Notes: generated from the sequence alone by a model not told the origin. A DNA stretch of 13,553 nucleotides from an uncultured Campylobacter sp. (GCF_938045225.1 NZ_CALINL010000043.1:1-13553); one strand, 5' to 3'. Shown: positions 1-7,126, counted from the first letter of the stretch. Numbers and translations are program-made.

Positions 1-1
1 A

Positions 2-301
2 GATGAGGCAACTGCGAAAGAATTGGCGTTGCAGGTGGCTGCGTTGAATCCTGATTATCTTAATTTTGATGAGGTTCCTGCTGATGAAAAGGCTAAACTT
101 GAGGCGCAGTTTACTCAAGAGCTTAAAGCAGCAGGGAAACCAGAGGCCATGATCGCAAATATCGTGAAAGGAAAGATTGATAAAGCGTTTGCTGATGTGG
201 TGCTTCTTGAGCAGGAATATATCAGAGATGGTGCTAAAAAGGTAAAGGAAATCTTGCCTGCTGGATTTGAAGTAACGAAATTCTATAGATTTACGGTGTA
301 G
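2..301 (+). CDS. tsf: Elongation factor Ts, C-terminal part (partial at left edge)
   Basis: EF-Ts is the cytoplasmic nucleotide-exchange factor that recharges EF-Tu with GTP. The frame is open from base 2, so the gene begins outside the window and about 99 residues are visible. The stretch resembling AAxxPxYL, followed by an EVPADE-like segment, GKPE, IVxGKIxKxFA and LLEQEYIRDG, is the C-terminal dimerisation region of the family. The protein stops right after a TKFYRFTV strand and lacks the GEG-xE-FAAEV tail seen in Campylobacter, Helicobacter and E. coli EF-Ts; from memory, Patescibacteria EF-Ts also end here. The TTG at 23 is not a real start because homology continues upstream. The TAG stop is at 299-301. 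The family is fairly sure. That it is foreign to the rest of the window is an inference from the short tail and the unusual neighbourhood. Confidence 0.75.
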   Translation, partial: DEATAKELALQVAALNPDYLNFDEVPADEKAKLEAQFTQELKAAGKPEAMIANIVKGKIDKAFADVVLLEQEYIRDGAKKVKEILPAGFEVTKFYRFTV

Positions 302-715
302 TTTGCAATTAACAGTGAACAATGAACAGGTAGTGGTATAGCGTTACTTCTTTGTCTTTGATATATTGATTTTCTAAAATCATATCTACTTTCTCGCAGT
401 TTAATTTTGCGCCATTACAATGTACTTTTCGCCCTAAATCCTTAAGGTAGATATTAATTTTTTGATTATTTTTACGAATTTTAATGATTTTAAGTATAAT
501 ATAAAGTCAACTCATAATATAAAAATTACTTATCTATATAGCAAGTTGGCTTAGAAATAATAAATTTATATTTTAGATTGGACTTTTTTAAGGATTGCTT
601 CTTGGTATCATAAAATTGGCGATAAACGTTATTTTTGATAAAATTTCATCGCTATTTCATGAGGCTATTTTTTGTATTTTAAAACAAATTTCGATAAATT
701 TTATGAAATTTTTAA
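302..715. other. AT-rich spacer between EF-Ts fragment and integrase remnant
   Basis: Apart from the possible coding stretch at 309-515, I see no gene. Positions 312-330 carry a short near-repeat (AACAGTGAAC, AATGAACAGG). The rest is A/T-rich with several AAATTT words from about 560 onward. The change from foreign-looking to Campylobacter-like DNA probably lies between about 516 and 715. No copy of the tRNA-Ser 3' end, which would mark the far attachment site of an island, is visible here. Confidence 0.5.
309..515 (-). other. Possible small coding stretch, interrupted by TGA at codon 3
   Basis: Read on the minus strand, codons from 506 to the TAA at 309-311 stay open for 65 residues with protein-like composition, including YLKDLGRKVHCNG and MILENQYIKDKEV. 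The only upstream ATG (513-515) is followed by AGT and then TGA (507-509). Under the standard code it is a start-less remnant. If UGA were read as glycine, as in Absconditabacteria and Gracilibacteria, it would be an intact 68-residue protein beginning MSG. It converges on the EF-Ts fragment with only 7 bp between the stop codons. I do not recognise the family, and there is no clear Shine-Dalgarno sequence. Confidence 0.3.
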
Positions 716-1928
716 TCACCATTCTGTGATTTTTGAATGCCAATACTCAAAAACTTCTCTTTTAGCCTTTTCAAATTTCGCCCTTTGATAGCTTTGACCA
801 GATTTTACGACATTGCGTAAACGGTGATCTATGCAAAGAGACGGCACTTCTTCGCTAAAACTAATCCTTTCTTCTACATTTAGCTCAGACAAAATAGTTC
901 TAAGCGAGCTTCTAAACCCGTGCATATCCATTACTCCGTCGTAACCTATCTTTTTTTAGAGCCGTGCGCATGCTATTGTCGCTGATTGGCTCGCCGTATT
1001 TTACACCCTCAAATACATACCACGATTTTTGCGTACTAAAACCCTTTTGAGCCCTTAAAAACCCTATCGCCGCATCCGTAAATAGGCAAGATAAACTCTT
1101 CGCCCATTTTCATGTCATTATCTTTTATTCGCCACTCTTTTTTTAGCAAATCAATATCTTCCCATTTCATAAACCTAGCATTTGACGGCCTAAGGGCATA
1201 CATAGCTACCCATTTTATACAGTTTTTAACATGAACACCGCCCTAATACTCGTTTATATCGCTTAATAAAATTTTAAATTTATCTATATCTACTATAGCC
1301 TTTCTAGGCACTTGCTATACTTTTATAAAATTTTTAGAGAAATTTTGAGAAAGTATATGTGTAGGATTTGCTTCTATGATGCCTTTGATTATCGCAAAGC
1401 CAAAAACCTGTTTTAGCCTACCTGGCACTTTTTTAACAGTATCGCTTTTAGTCTTGAAGAGATCTAAGCGCGCTTAAAAACAGCTGAGTCGCTTTTGATA
1501 GTTTTTTTATGGTTTCTACATCTACATTCTTTACAATATCAAGCAAATTAAACTCAAATCTACTCATCTCTGATTTTAAGGTTTTAAATTTCTGCGTTTT
1601 TAGGGCGTCTTCTTTATATATAGCCCAAAGTTCGCCGAAATTTTCAACAAGAGAGTTATATTTCCGGATACGTTTCTCCTGATTTTATTTTGCGTAGGAT
1701 TTCGATTACATCATCACCAGCTTGTTTTATGCCATAAACTGCTTTCACCCATTCGCCTAAAGTCTTAGCGGTATAGCTGCAGCCTTCTAGCTGGTATTTA
1801 AATTCAAAAATCTTTCCGCCCGTAGCGTAACAAAAAAGTTTTAACCCTTTAACACCTTTCACGCTAAACTCTTTTTTGCCGTCTACTATATTTATACGTT
1901 CTATTTCTTTTTCAGTTGCAACTTCCAT
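716..1928 (-). pseudogene. Decayed P4-type tyrosine recombinase (site-specific integrase)
   Basis: The pieces join into one integrase of roughly 400 residues. The N-terminal DUF4102-like arm-binding domain (1928-1656; KGLKLFCYATGGKIFEFKYQ) starts at an ATG. The frame shifts near 1655 and continues as NSLVENFGELWAIYKEDALK, the core-binding domain. It shifts again near 1462, passes TAG stops at 1315-1317 and 1243-1245, shifts near 1098 (continuing FTDAAIGFLRAQKGFSTQKS) and again at the T-run near 951-957. Catalytic-domain landmarks survive: Arg in ALRPSNARFMKW, the H-x-x-R of MHGFRSS, His in LCIDHRL, and the probable nucleophile Tyr in SYQRAKF. It sits beside tRNA-Ser, the expected attachment target. 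The number of lesions makes it almost certainly inactive. One lesion lies in a homopolymer and could be a sequencing error, but not all of them do. Confidence 0.88.
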
Positions 1929-1955
1929 CCATTATGCCTTTTAGTTTATTTTAAG

Positions 1956-2162
1956 CCAACTAACACACTTTTTGTGGCCAAATTTTTGGGCTACTAACGC
2001 ACTTTTTATTGATTTTAGATATTTTAAACCCTAAATTACGGGATTTAAAGCAAAAGTGCGTTAGTAAAAATGCGCTTGAAGCACGATAAAATCGATATTT
2101 TATGCAACTAATGCATTTTACGATTCGTAGTTTTTTACAACTAACGCACTTAGTAACGCAGT
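1956..2162. repeat. Iterated CAACTAACGCACTTTT-type repeats, candidate integrase arm sites
   Basis: Five copies of a short motif lie between the integrase start and the tRNA. They are CCAACTAACACACTTTTT at 1956-1973, CTACTAACGCACTTTTT at 1991-2007, an inverted copy at 2052-2066 (AAAAGTGCGTTAGTA), a degenerate GCAACTAATGCATTTT at 2104-2119, and ACAACTAACGCACTTAG at 2137-2153. The last is followed by a partial TAACGCAGT at 2154-2162. Neighbouring copies 1-2 and 4-5 are spaced about 33-35 bp, close to three helical turns. For P4-like integrases, arm-type sites bound by the N-terminal domain are expected near the attachment site, so this is the best reading. An operator for integrase autoregulation is the alternative, and one array may serve both. 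Confidence 0.7.
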
Positions 2163-2294
2163 ATTGGGAGGAAACTATAGCAATTTTTAGAGATCAAAAG
2201 TAAACAAAATAAGGCACAATATGGCTTAAAACGACGTATTTTTGGTATTTAGATAAACTAGAAAGAAATAGAAAAAACGAGGGAAATAGTATAG

Positions 2295-2385
2295 TGGCGG
2301 ACAGAGAGGGATTTGAACCCTCGAGCCCCGGTTAGAAGCTGCACCCTTAGCAGGGGTGTGGTTTCGGCCACTCACCCATCTGTCC
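2295..2385 (-). tRNA. tRNA-Ser(GCU)
   Basis: The minus strand folds as a class II tRNA of 91 nt with encoded CCA. The acceptor stem is GGACAGA paired with TCTGTCC, with discriminator G and CCA at 2297-2295. The anticodon stem CACCC/GGGTG encloses loop CTGCTAA, giving anticodon GCT, which decodes AGC and AGU serine codons. The long variable arm (CAGCTTCTAACCGGGGCT) is typical of tRNA-Ser, and GGTTCAAATCC forms the T arm. The gene is intact. Its 3' end faces the integrase remnant, so it is the likely attB site; the crossover probably used the T-arm and acceptor region at about 2295-2312. Confidence 0.97.
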
Positions 2386-2401
2386 ACAAAAAGGAAATCG
2401 C

Positions 2402-2407
2402 ATTATA
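2402..2407 (-). promoter_or_regulatory. Probable -10 box for tRNA-Ser
   Basis: The minus strand reads TATAAT at 2407-2402 inside TAATTATAATGCG, 16 bp before the mature tRNA 5' end. That places transcription start near 2395 and leaves a leader of about ten bases. Campylobacter sigma-70 promoters rely mainly on an extended -10 and often lack a clear -35, as here. Confidence 0.5.
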
Positions 2408-2528
2408 ATTAAATACCGCTGATATCTTGCTTAAATTTGCATTTTCGCGCCCACCGCTCTCGCGCAAAAAAGCAGCCGCGTAAAACTACTCAAATTTAAA
2501 CGACTCACCGCGGGTCAAATTCGTAAAT

Positions 2529-2771
2529 TTAATCCTTCCAAAGCCACCATTTTAGCTTGGCTTTGTCTGTATGCGGCGTATTTGCATAGTAGCAAACCAT
2601 ACGGTAAACATAGAGGATACACCTATCACTGCCGCGCCTGAGCGCCTTTGTGCGCTCATACATCTCATCTGGGTCCGCGCCCTTTAATGAAGCGATATCC
2701 TCGTAGCCGAGTGCGAGCAGATCCGCCTCGGTCGCCTCGCCGACATAGGGGATTTTCTTAAAATCGCTCAA
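2529..2771 (-). CDS. Cdd1-family helix-hairpin-helix protein
   Basis: An 80-residue protein resembling the Cdd1 ('pathogenicity locus') family, small proteins with a helix-hairpin-helix fold probably contacting DNA. Residues 6-31 (IPYVGEATEADLLALGYEDIASLKG) are the hairpin region. The following DPDEMYERTKAL and CILYVYRMVCYYA are characteristic family segments. The start is TTG, preceded by GAGG six bases upstream; no in-frame ATG is available. It lies 213 bp downstream of pyrF in the same direction and is separated from it by inverted repeats, so it may be its own unit. The biochemical role of this family is not established. Confidence 0.75.
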   Translation of the reverse strand: MSDFKKIPYVGEATEADLLALGYEDIASLKGADPDEMYERTKALRRGSDRCILYVYRMVCYYANTPHTDKAKLKWWLWKD

Positions 2772-2815
2772 ATTTACCTCAAATTTCTTTTAAGCTCCGC
2801 CGAACTCGCCGCTTT

Positions 2816-2838
2816 GAATGAAATTTCAAATTTCATTC
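2816..2838. repeat. Perfect palindrome GAATGAAATTT-C-AAATTTCATTC
   Basis: Two 11-base arms around a single central base form a perfect inverted repeat in the pyrF-cdd1 intergenic region. There is no T-run on either strand, so it is a poor intrinsic terminator. The single-base centre suits a DNA-binding site or cruciform better than an RNA hairpin. Function unknown. Confidence 0.5.
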
Positions 2839-2959
2839 GCGCGCTGCGAAGCTCGCCAAATTTTATCTCGCTACTGCTCTCAGTCACCGCCCGAGCTGTC
2901 CTTGCGCGATGAGTTAATTAAAATTCTCGCGCGGAAAATTCTGCTTAAAATGAATTTGC

Positions 2960-2995
2960 GTCAAATTTTACGCAAGCGCAGGCGTTAAATTTGAC
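2960..2995 (-). terminator. Large inverted repeat at the end of pyrF, possible operon terminator
   Basis: The arms at 2960-2973 and 2982-2995 are complementary over 14 bases with one mismatch, around an 8-base spacer. The repeat overlaps the last four codons of pyrF. A smaller alternative stem, TTGCGT/ACGCAA at 2956-2961 and 2970-2975, shares sequence with it. As RNA it would form a stable stem at the end of the nine-gene block. No strong U-tract follows, so it may instead protect the mRNA 3' end. Confidence 0.45.
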
Positions 2996-3671
2996 CCAAA
3001 ATCCTCTCGCAAATTTCGCGCGGATCAGCGCTTTGATAGATCGGACGACCGACCACGATAAAATCAGCCCCCGCCTCGCGCGCGACGCCCAGATCCGCCA
3101 CTCGCTTTTGATCCCCCGCACTCTCGCCAAACGGCCTTACGCCCGGGCAGAGCGTGATAAAATTTGCGCTCGTAGCGTCCTTTATCAAGCGGCTCTCGAA
3201 TGCCGAGCAGACCATGCCGTCAAGGCCCGCTTGGTAGCTCATCACGCCAAATTTTCGCACGGCGCCGCTTAAATTTTGCTCGTAAACCGCGCTAAATTCC
3301 GCCTCGTCAAAGCTAGTTAGCGCAGAAACCGCTAGCACCAGCGGACGCGAAGCTAGCCTGTCCAGCCGTTCCATCACCGTAGCCATCGCGCGCTTGCCGC
3401 TACTTGCGTGCACATTTATCATATCTACGCCGAGCCTGGCGATCTCCTCGGCGGCGTCGGCCATCGTGTTTGGGATGTCGTAGAGCTTTAGATCGAGGAA
3501 AATTTTAAAATCCCCGAGCTTTTTTAGCTCCTCGATAAAGCCCGCTCCGTCGCGCAAATAAGCTCGCAGACCAACTTTAAGCCAAATTTTATCCGAAAAG
3601 TCCGCAAGCCGCTCCGCCAGTTGCAAGCACTCCTGCTTCGAGCCCAGATCAAGCGCGACGCAGAGCTTCAC
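2985..3671 (-). CDS. pyrF: Orotidine 5'-phosphate decarboxylase
   Basis: Catalyses the last step of de novo UMP synthesis, decarboxylating OMP in the cytoplasm. The 228-residue length is normal for a bacterial OMPDC. Asp8 in VALDLG and the [10 protein letters not shown] signature (Asp60, catalytic Lys62, Asp65) are present, and CPGVRPFG plus [12 protein letters not shown] (phosphate-binding Arg209) close the TIM barrel. The start is GTG; the nusB stop overlaps it as GTGA (4 bp), which suggests translational coupling. It is the last gene of the block. Linkage after nusB matches the C. jejuni arrangement as I recall it. Confidence 0.97.
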   Translation of the reverse strand: MKLCVALDLGSKQECLQLAERLADFSDKIWLKVGLRAYLRDGAGFIEELKKLGDFKIFLDLKLYDIPNTMADAAEEIARLGVDMINVHASSGKRAMATVMERLDRLASRPLVLAVSALTSFDEAEFSAVYEQNLSGAVRKFGVMSYQAGLDGMVCSAFESRLIKDATSANFITLCPGVRPFGESAGDQKRVADLGVAREAGADFIVVGRPIYQSADPREICERILGQI

Positions 3672-4063
3672 AGATCGGCCTTTAGCGCATCTAGCACGCC
3701 GTTTATAAATTTCGGCGCCGAGTCGCCGCCCAGCTCTTTGCCAAGCTCGATGCCCTCGTTTATGATGACGGCCTTATCGGTCGGGGTAAATTTCATCTCG
3801 TACGCCCCCAGCCTAAGCACGGCGCGCTCGATACTGCCGATCTCGTTTATCTTCCACTCTTTTAGGCGCGCGTTTAGTAGCCCGTCAAGCTCATCTGCGT
3901 GCTCCAAAATGCCGTGAAAAAGCGACAGTGCAAGGCTTCGCTGATCGTTTCTGATCTTTTTTTCTTCTAAAAATTCCTCAACGAACTCCTCGTTGCAGCT
4001 GCCCATTTCGCGCGCGTATAGTAGCGAAACGACGGCCTGCCTGACCTGATGACGAGTTGCCAT
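3668..4063 (-). CDS. nusB: Transcription antitermination factor NusB
   Basis: NusB binds boxA RNA together with NusE (ribosomal protein S10) in rRNA antitermination complexes. The protein is 131 residues, all-helical in character, beginning with the typical [15 protein letters not shown] segment. It ends with the conserved block [12 protein letters not shown], then [29 protein letters not shown] (given in two parts of the family signature). The ATG lies one base after the ribH stop; its Shine-Dalgarno GGAG is formed by the last ribH codons, so translation of the two is tightly linked. The ribH-nusB pairing is widespread in bacteria. Confidence 0.96.
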   Translation of the reverse strand: MATRHQVRQAVVSLLYAREMGSCNEEFVEEFLEEKKIRNDQRSLALSLFHGILEHADELDGLLNARLKEWKINEIGSIERAVLRLGAYEMKFTPTDKAVIINEGIELGKELGGDSAPKFINGVLDALKADL

Positions 4064-4064
4064 T

Positions 4065-4535
4065 TTACGCCTCCAAATTTTTATACAAGCTTAGCATCTC
4101 GATCACGCCCGTCATCGCTTCAAAGCCCTTGTTTCCGGCCTTTGAGCCAGCTCTCTCGATGGCCTGCTCGATGCTATCTACCGTTAGCACGCCAAACGTC
4201 ACCGGTTTGCCGTACTTTAGCGTGACGTTTGCGATGCCCTTGGTGGTCTCGGCGCTAACGTAGTCAAAATGAGGCGTAGAGCCGCGGATCACCGCTCCCA
4301 CGCAGCAAACCGCGTCAAATTTACCGCTAGCTAGAGCTTTTTCTAACGCCATCGGTATCTCAAACGCGCCCGGCACCAAAATGAGGCTCAAATTCGCCTC
4401 ATCCCCGCCGTGGCGCAAGAACGCATCTCTCGCGCCCTCGACTAGCCTATCGGTGATGATGTGATTAAATCTCGCGCCCACTATAGCGATCTTCTCGCCA
4501 CCTTTTAAAGCCAAATTTCCTTCGATTATTTTCAT
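4065..4535 (-). CDS. ribH: 6,7-dimethyl-8-ribityllumazine synthase
   Basis: Condenses 5-amino-6-ribitylamino-uracil with 3,4-dihydroxy-2-butanone 4-phosphate, the penultimate riboflavin step, usually as a 60-mer shell. The 156 residues include ARFN (Phe23, pyrimidine stacking), VPGAFEIP at 54-61, and [14 protein letters not shown] at 80-93 with catalytic His89. The ATG has AAGGAG six bases upstream. In C. jejuni ribH follows kdsA closely; here a CDF and two SMR exporter genes separate them. No FMN riboswitch is visible upstream, as the gene starts 17 bp after the CDF stop. Confidence 0.97.
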   Translation of the reverse strand: MKIIEGNLALKGGEKIAIVGARFNHIITDRLVEGARDAFLRHGGDEANLSLILVPGAFEIPMALEKALASGKFDAVCCVGAVIRGSTPHFDYVSAETTKGIANVTLKYGKPVTFGVLTVDSIEQAIERAGSKAGNKGFEAMTGVIEMLSLYKNLEA

Positions 4536-4552
4536 GTCTGCTCCTTAAATTT

Positions 4553-5671
4553 CTATCCGTTGTAGTCCGTGTCACGCGTGATGATGACCTTGTAGCTAGG
4601 GTAGGCGCTGCTTACTTGCGATAAAATTTTGCGGTAGAGTGCCGAGCTATCTGGTGCGTTAAAGTCTATGACGATATCAAACGTGATCGTGTTTGTCTCT
4701 TTATTTATGTAAAATCCATGCATTTGCTTTATAAATTTATGCCCAAAAACTATCTTTTCGACGTTTAGCCTTGTTGCGTTGTCCTCTTTGTCAAATGCAT
4801 AGATGCCAATGGTATCTAAAACAATGTTAAATTTCGCAAAAATTTCATTTTGTATGCGTCTAGTAAGCGCGTCTATTTGCGCAGCGCTCATGTCGTGCGC
4901 CACCTCTATATGCACGCTGCCTAGCTTCTTGTCTGGGCCGTAATCGTTAAATATAAGATCATACGCCCCAAGCACGCCGTCAAACGAGCCTATGCACTCA
5001 TAAATTTGCGAGCTGTCGCTGTTAGGCATCCTCGCGCCTAAAATTTTATCTATCGCGTCACGTAAAATTTCAAGTGCCGCCTTGATAAGAAGTAGCGATA
5101 TGACCACGCCAAGATACGCCTCAAGGCTAGCGCCAAAAAACACAAAGACCAAAGCCGCCAAAAGCGTACCAAGCGAGATGAGAGCATCAAATTTCGCGTC
5201 CACTCCGCTTGCTATGAGCGAGTCGGAATTTACCTTTTGTCCAACCCTTTGCGTGTAAAGACCAAGCGCAAATTTGACCACAATCAAAATGGCGATTAGC
5301 ACGAGTGAGATGAGATCGTAGCTTGGAGCACTTGGAGAGATGATCTTTTTAGCCGACTCGACCACGGACGTGCCGCCTGTGTAAAGTATGATCACGCCTA
5401 TAACGATAGCCGTTAGATACTCCACTCTGCCGTAGCCAAATGGATGCTCTTTGTCGGGGCTTTTCCCGGCTATTTTTATGCCGACAATGGTAATGACCGA
5501 CGAAAGCGCGTCGCTTAGGTTATTTACTGCGTCTAAGATGATAGCGATCGAGCCGCTAGCAAAACCCACTACCGCCTTTATAGCCGCTAAAATGGCATTT
5601 GCCACTATGCCTATGAGGCCCGTTTTTACGATGGTTTTATCTCGCGACGTGACCTGCTCTACTACCTCCAA
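4553..5671 (-). CDS. Cation diffusion facilitator (CDF) metal exporter, possibly Mn-type
   Basis: A 372-residue inner-membrane divalent-metal/proton antiporter. Six membrane segments cover about residues 15-205. The transport site reads Asn50-x3-Asp54 in helix 2 (DAVNNLSDALSS) and Asp157-x3-Asp161 in helix 5 (GVDAKFDALIS). This N-D/D-D set, rather than the His/Asp sets of Zn exporters, is reported for Mn exporters such as pneumococcal MntE, so manganese is a reasonable guess only. HPFGYGR at 76-82 is the usual cytoplasmic loop. The cytoplasmic domain follows, with an additional C-terminal stretch of about 80 residues beyond the usual CDF fold. The TTG start has AAGGGG directly after the upstream SMR stop; no closer ATG exists. 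It lies inside the kdsA-ribH interval. Confidence 0.9.
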   Translation of the reverse strand: MEVVEQVTSRDKTIVKTGLIGIVANAILAAIKAVVGFASGSIAIILDAVNNLSDALSSVITIVGIKIAGKSPDKEHPFGYGRVEYLTAIVIGVIILYTGGTSVVESAKKIISPSAPSYDLISLVLIAILIVVKFALGLYTQRVGQKVNSDSLIASGVDAKFDALISLGTLLAALVFVFFGASLEAYLGVVISLLLIKAALEILRDAIDKILGARMPNSDSSQIYECIGSFDGVLGAYDLIFNDYGPDKKLGSVHIEVAHDMSAAQIDALTRRIQNEIFAKFNIVLDTIGIYAFDKEDNATRLNVEKIVFGHKFIKQMHGFYINKETNTITFDIVIDFNAPDSSALYRKILSQVSSAYPSYKVIITRDTDYNG

Positions 5672-5680
5672 ATTTGCCCC

Positions 5681-6004
5681 TTAGATTATTTTTAACATTA
5701 TCGCGCTTAGCGTTATCAGCGATAGATAAAACGCCTTTTGCGCGCTCATTTTTTCTTTATCAAACACTATACCCACGCCCACGGCCCCGACCGCTCCGAT
5801 GCCCGTCCAGATCGCGTATGCCACCGACATCGGCATCGCCTGCATCGCGTAGCTCAAAAGCCAGAGCGAAATGGCAAAATTTGCAACTAAAATCAAAAAA
5901 TTCGCCGCCTTTTTCACGCCGAAGCTTTTTTGAAATTTGGTTAGAAAAAATACGCCCGAGACTTCGCAACACCCGGCCGCCAAAAGAGCCAAAACATGCG
6001 TCAA
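5681..6004 (-). CDS. Small multidrug resistance (SMR) transporter, paired subunit A
   Basis: A 107-residue four-helix inner-membrane exporter. Glu14 in GCCEVSGVF is the essential substrate/proton-coupling acid of helix 1. MSVAYAIWTGIGAVGAVGVG at about 59-78 is the helix-3 signature of the Gdx/YkkC-like branch. The start is TTG, and the preceding SMR gene's stop overlaps it (TTGA, 4 bp), so the two are translationally coupled. Adjacent, non-identical SMR genes usually form an obligate heterodimer, as in YkkCD, which exports guanidinium or quaternary compounds. The substrate here is not shown by the sequence. Confidence 0.9.
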   Translation of the reverse strand: MTHVLALLAAGCCEVSGVFFLTKFQKSFGVKKAANFLILVANFAISLWLLSYAMQAMPMSVAYAIWTGIGAVGAVGVGIVFDKEKMSAQKAFYLSLITLSAIMLKII

Positions 6005-6330
6005 GATTTTAGCCTTTTTAACCCCAGCACGCCCGCGATCAGCGTCGCTATGAAAAATAGCCGCAAGAGATCTGGCGTCTGGCCGCTCGCGCGAAATTCG
6101 CTCACGATCTCGGCGATCACGACGAAAAACGCCCCAAGCCCCACAAACACGGTGTATGTGATACTAATGGGCAAGTATTTCATCGCCATGATAAAGGACG
6201 TAAAGCTAACGCAAACGAGCATCGCAGTTAGCACTATCTCCGGCGCGCTTGATGCGTGCTTTAGCCCATACGCCCAGCCGCACTCGGCGACCGCGCCGCC
6301 TAACACCCACAAAAAGCCCTTAGTTTGCAT
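6001..6330 (-). CDS. Small multidrug resistance (SMR) transporter, paired subunit B
   Basis: A 109-residue four-helix membrane protein. Glu16 in [15 protein letters not shown] is the conserved helix-1 acid, and the WAxxLKxA context resembles guanidinium-exporter (Gdx) SMRs. Helix 3 reads [15 protein letters not shown], diverged from the partner gene, as expected for heterodimer halves with fixed opposite topology. The ATG lies 11 bp inside the end of kdsA, so the exporter genes are embedded in the kdsA transcript. No guanidine riboswitch fits between them. Confidence 0.9.
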   Translation of the reverse strand: MQTKGFLWVLGGAVAECGWAYGLKHASSAPEIVLTAMLVCVSFTSFIMAMKYLPISITYTVFVGLGAFFVVIAEIVSEFRASGQTPDLLRLFFIATLIAGVLGLKRLKS

Positions 6331-7126
6331 CGCCCAGGGCGTCTTTTATCTTAAAAATTTGAGCGATATTTGCGTCTAGTTCGTCCAAATTTAGCATATT
6401 CGGCCCGTCGCAAAGCGCCTCGCAAGGATTTACGTGCGTCTCGTAGAAAAATCCGTCCACGCCCGCAGCCGCCGCAGCTCGCGCTAGATACGGCACAAAT
6501 TTCGCATCTCCGTCGCTTTTTTCGCCAAGAGCCGATGGCATCTGCACGCTGTGAGTTGCGTCGAAAATCACGGGCGCAAATTCGCGCATAAGCACCAAAT
6601 TTCGCATATCTACGACTAAATTTCCATATCCAAATGTACTTCCACGCTCCGTTAGCCAGACTCCGTTTTGCTTAGCAACCTCGTATCCATCGCCCTTTAC
6701 GCCGCGCGCTTCTAACACTTTTTTAACAGAGTGTTTCATCGCGGACGCTGCCAAAAACTGCCCTTTTTTGATATTTACGACCGCTTTTGTCTTAGCCGCA
6801 GCCACGAGTAGATCGGTCTGGCGGCATAAAAATGCAGGTATTTGCAGCACGTCCGCCACTTCGCCTACAGGACCAGCCTGATAGCTCTCGTGGATATCGG
6901 TTAAAATTTTAAAGCCGAACTCCTTTTTTACCTTGGCTAAAATTTCGCACCCTTTTTCAAGTCCAGGCCCGCGAAACGAGCTTATACTCGTGCGATTTGC
7001 CTTGTCAAAGCTTGATTTGAAATAAAAATCTATCCGCTTATCTTCGTTAAATTTAACTAGCCTTTTTGCCACGTCAAAAACGAGCTGTTCGCTCTCGATG
7101 ACGCAAGGCCCTGCTATTAGTATCAT
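6320..7126 (-). CDS. kdsA: 3-deoxy-D-manno-octulosonate 8-phosphate synthase
   Basis: Joins phosphoenolpyruvate and arabinose 5-phosphate to make KDO 8-phosphate for the LPS/LOS inner core. It has 268 residues, a TIM barrel of normal length. AGPCVIES at the N-terminus carries Cys8, and His192, Glu229 and Asp240 are present in DATHSV, YETHVNP and LCDGPNM. This Cys/His/Glu/Asp set marks the metal-dependent class; metal-independent enzymes have Asn in place of the Cys. [11 protein letters not shown] and GGPGL-like FRGPGLEKG are substrate-binding loops. The ATG has AAGGAG upstream. In the C. jejuni order kdsA sits next to ribH, with a DMT permease upstream. Confidence 0.97.
   Translation of the reverse strand: MILIAGPCVIESEQLVFDVAKRLVKFNEDKRIDFYFKSSFDKANRTSISSFRGPGLEKGCEILAKVKKEFGFKILTDIHESYQAGPVGEVADVLQIPAFLCRQTDLLVAAAKTKAVVNIKKGQFLAASAMKHSVKKVLEARGVKGDGYEVAKQNGVWLTERGSTFGYGNLVVDMRNLVLMREFAPVIFDATHSVQMPSALGEKSDGDAKFVPYLARAAAAAGVDGFFYETHVNPCEALCDGPNMLNLDELDANIAQIFKIKDALGDAN

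Noticed and set aside
716..931. Stand-alone 71-residue gene
   Set aside because: It is the last part of the decayed integrase; upstream integrase sequence continues in the other frame directly before its apparent ATG.
1656..1928. Stand-alone 90-residue gene
   Set aside because: It matches only the N-terminal integrase domain, and the core-binding domain follows after a one-base shift.
1956..2162. CRISPR array
   Set aside because: Repeats are short, degenerate, in both orientations and irregularly spaced; no cas genes are present.
2991..3272. Plus-strand open frame of 93 codons
   Set aside because: It lies antisense within pyrF, whose catalytic motifs are all present; no homology or ribosome-binding site supports it.
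6001..6330. Guanidine (ykkC) riboswitch controlling the SMR pair
   Set aside because: The first SMR gene starts inside kdsA, leaving no leader; no matching conserved motifs are seen.
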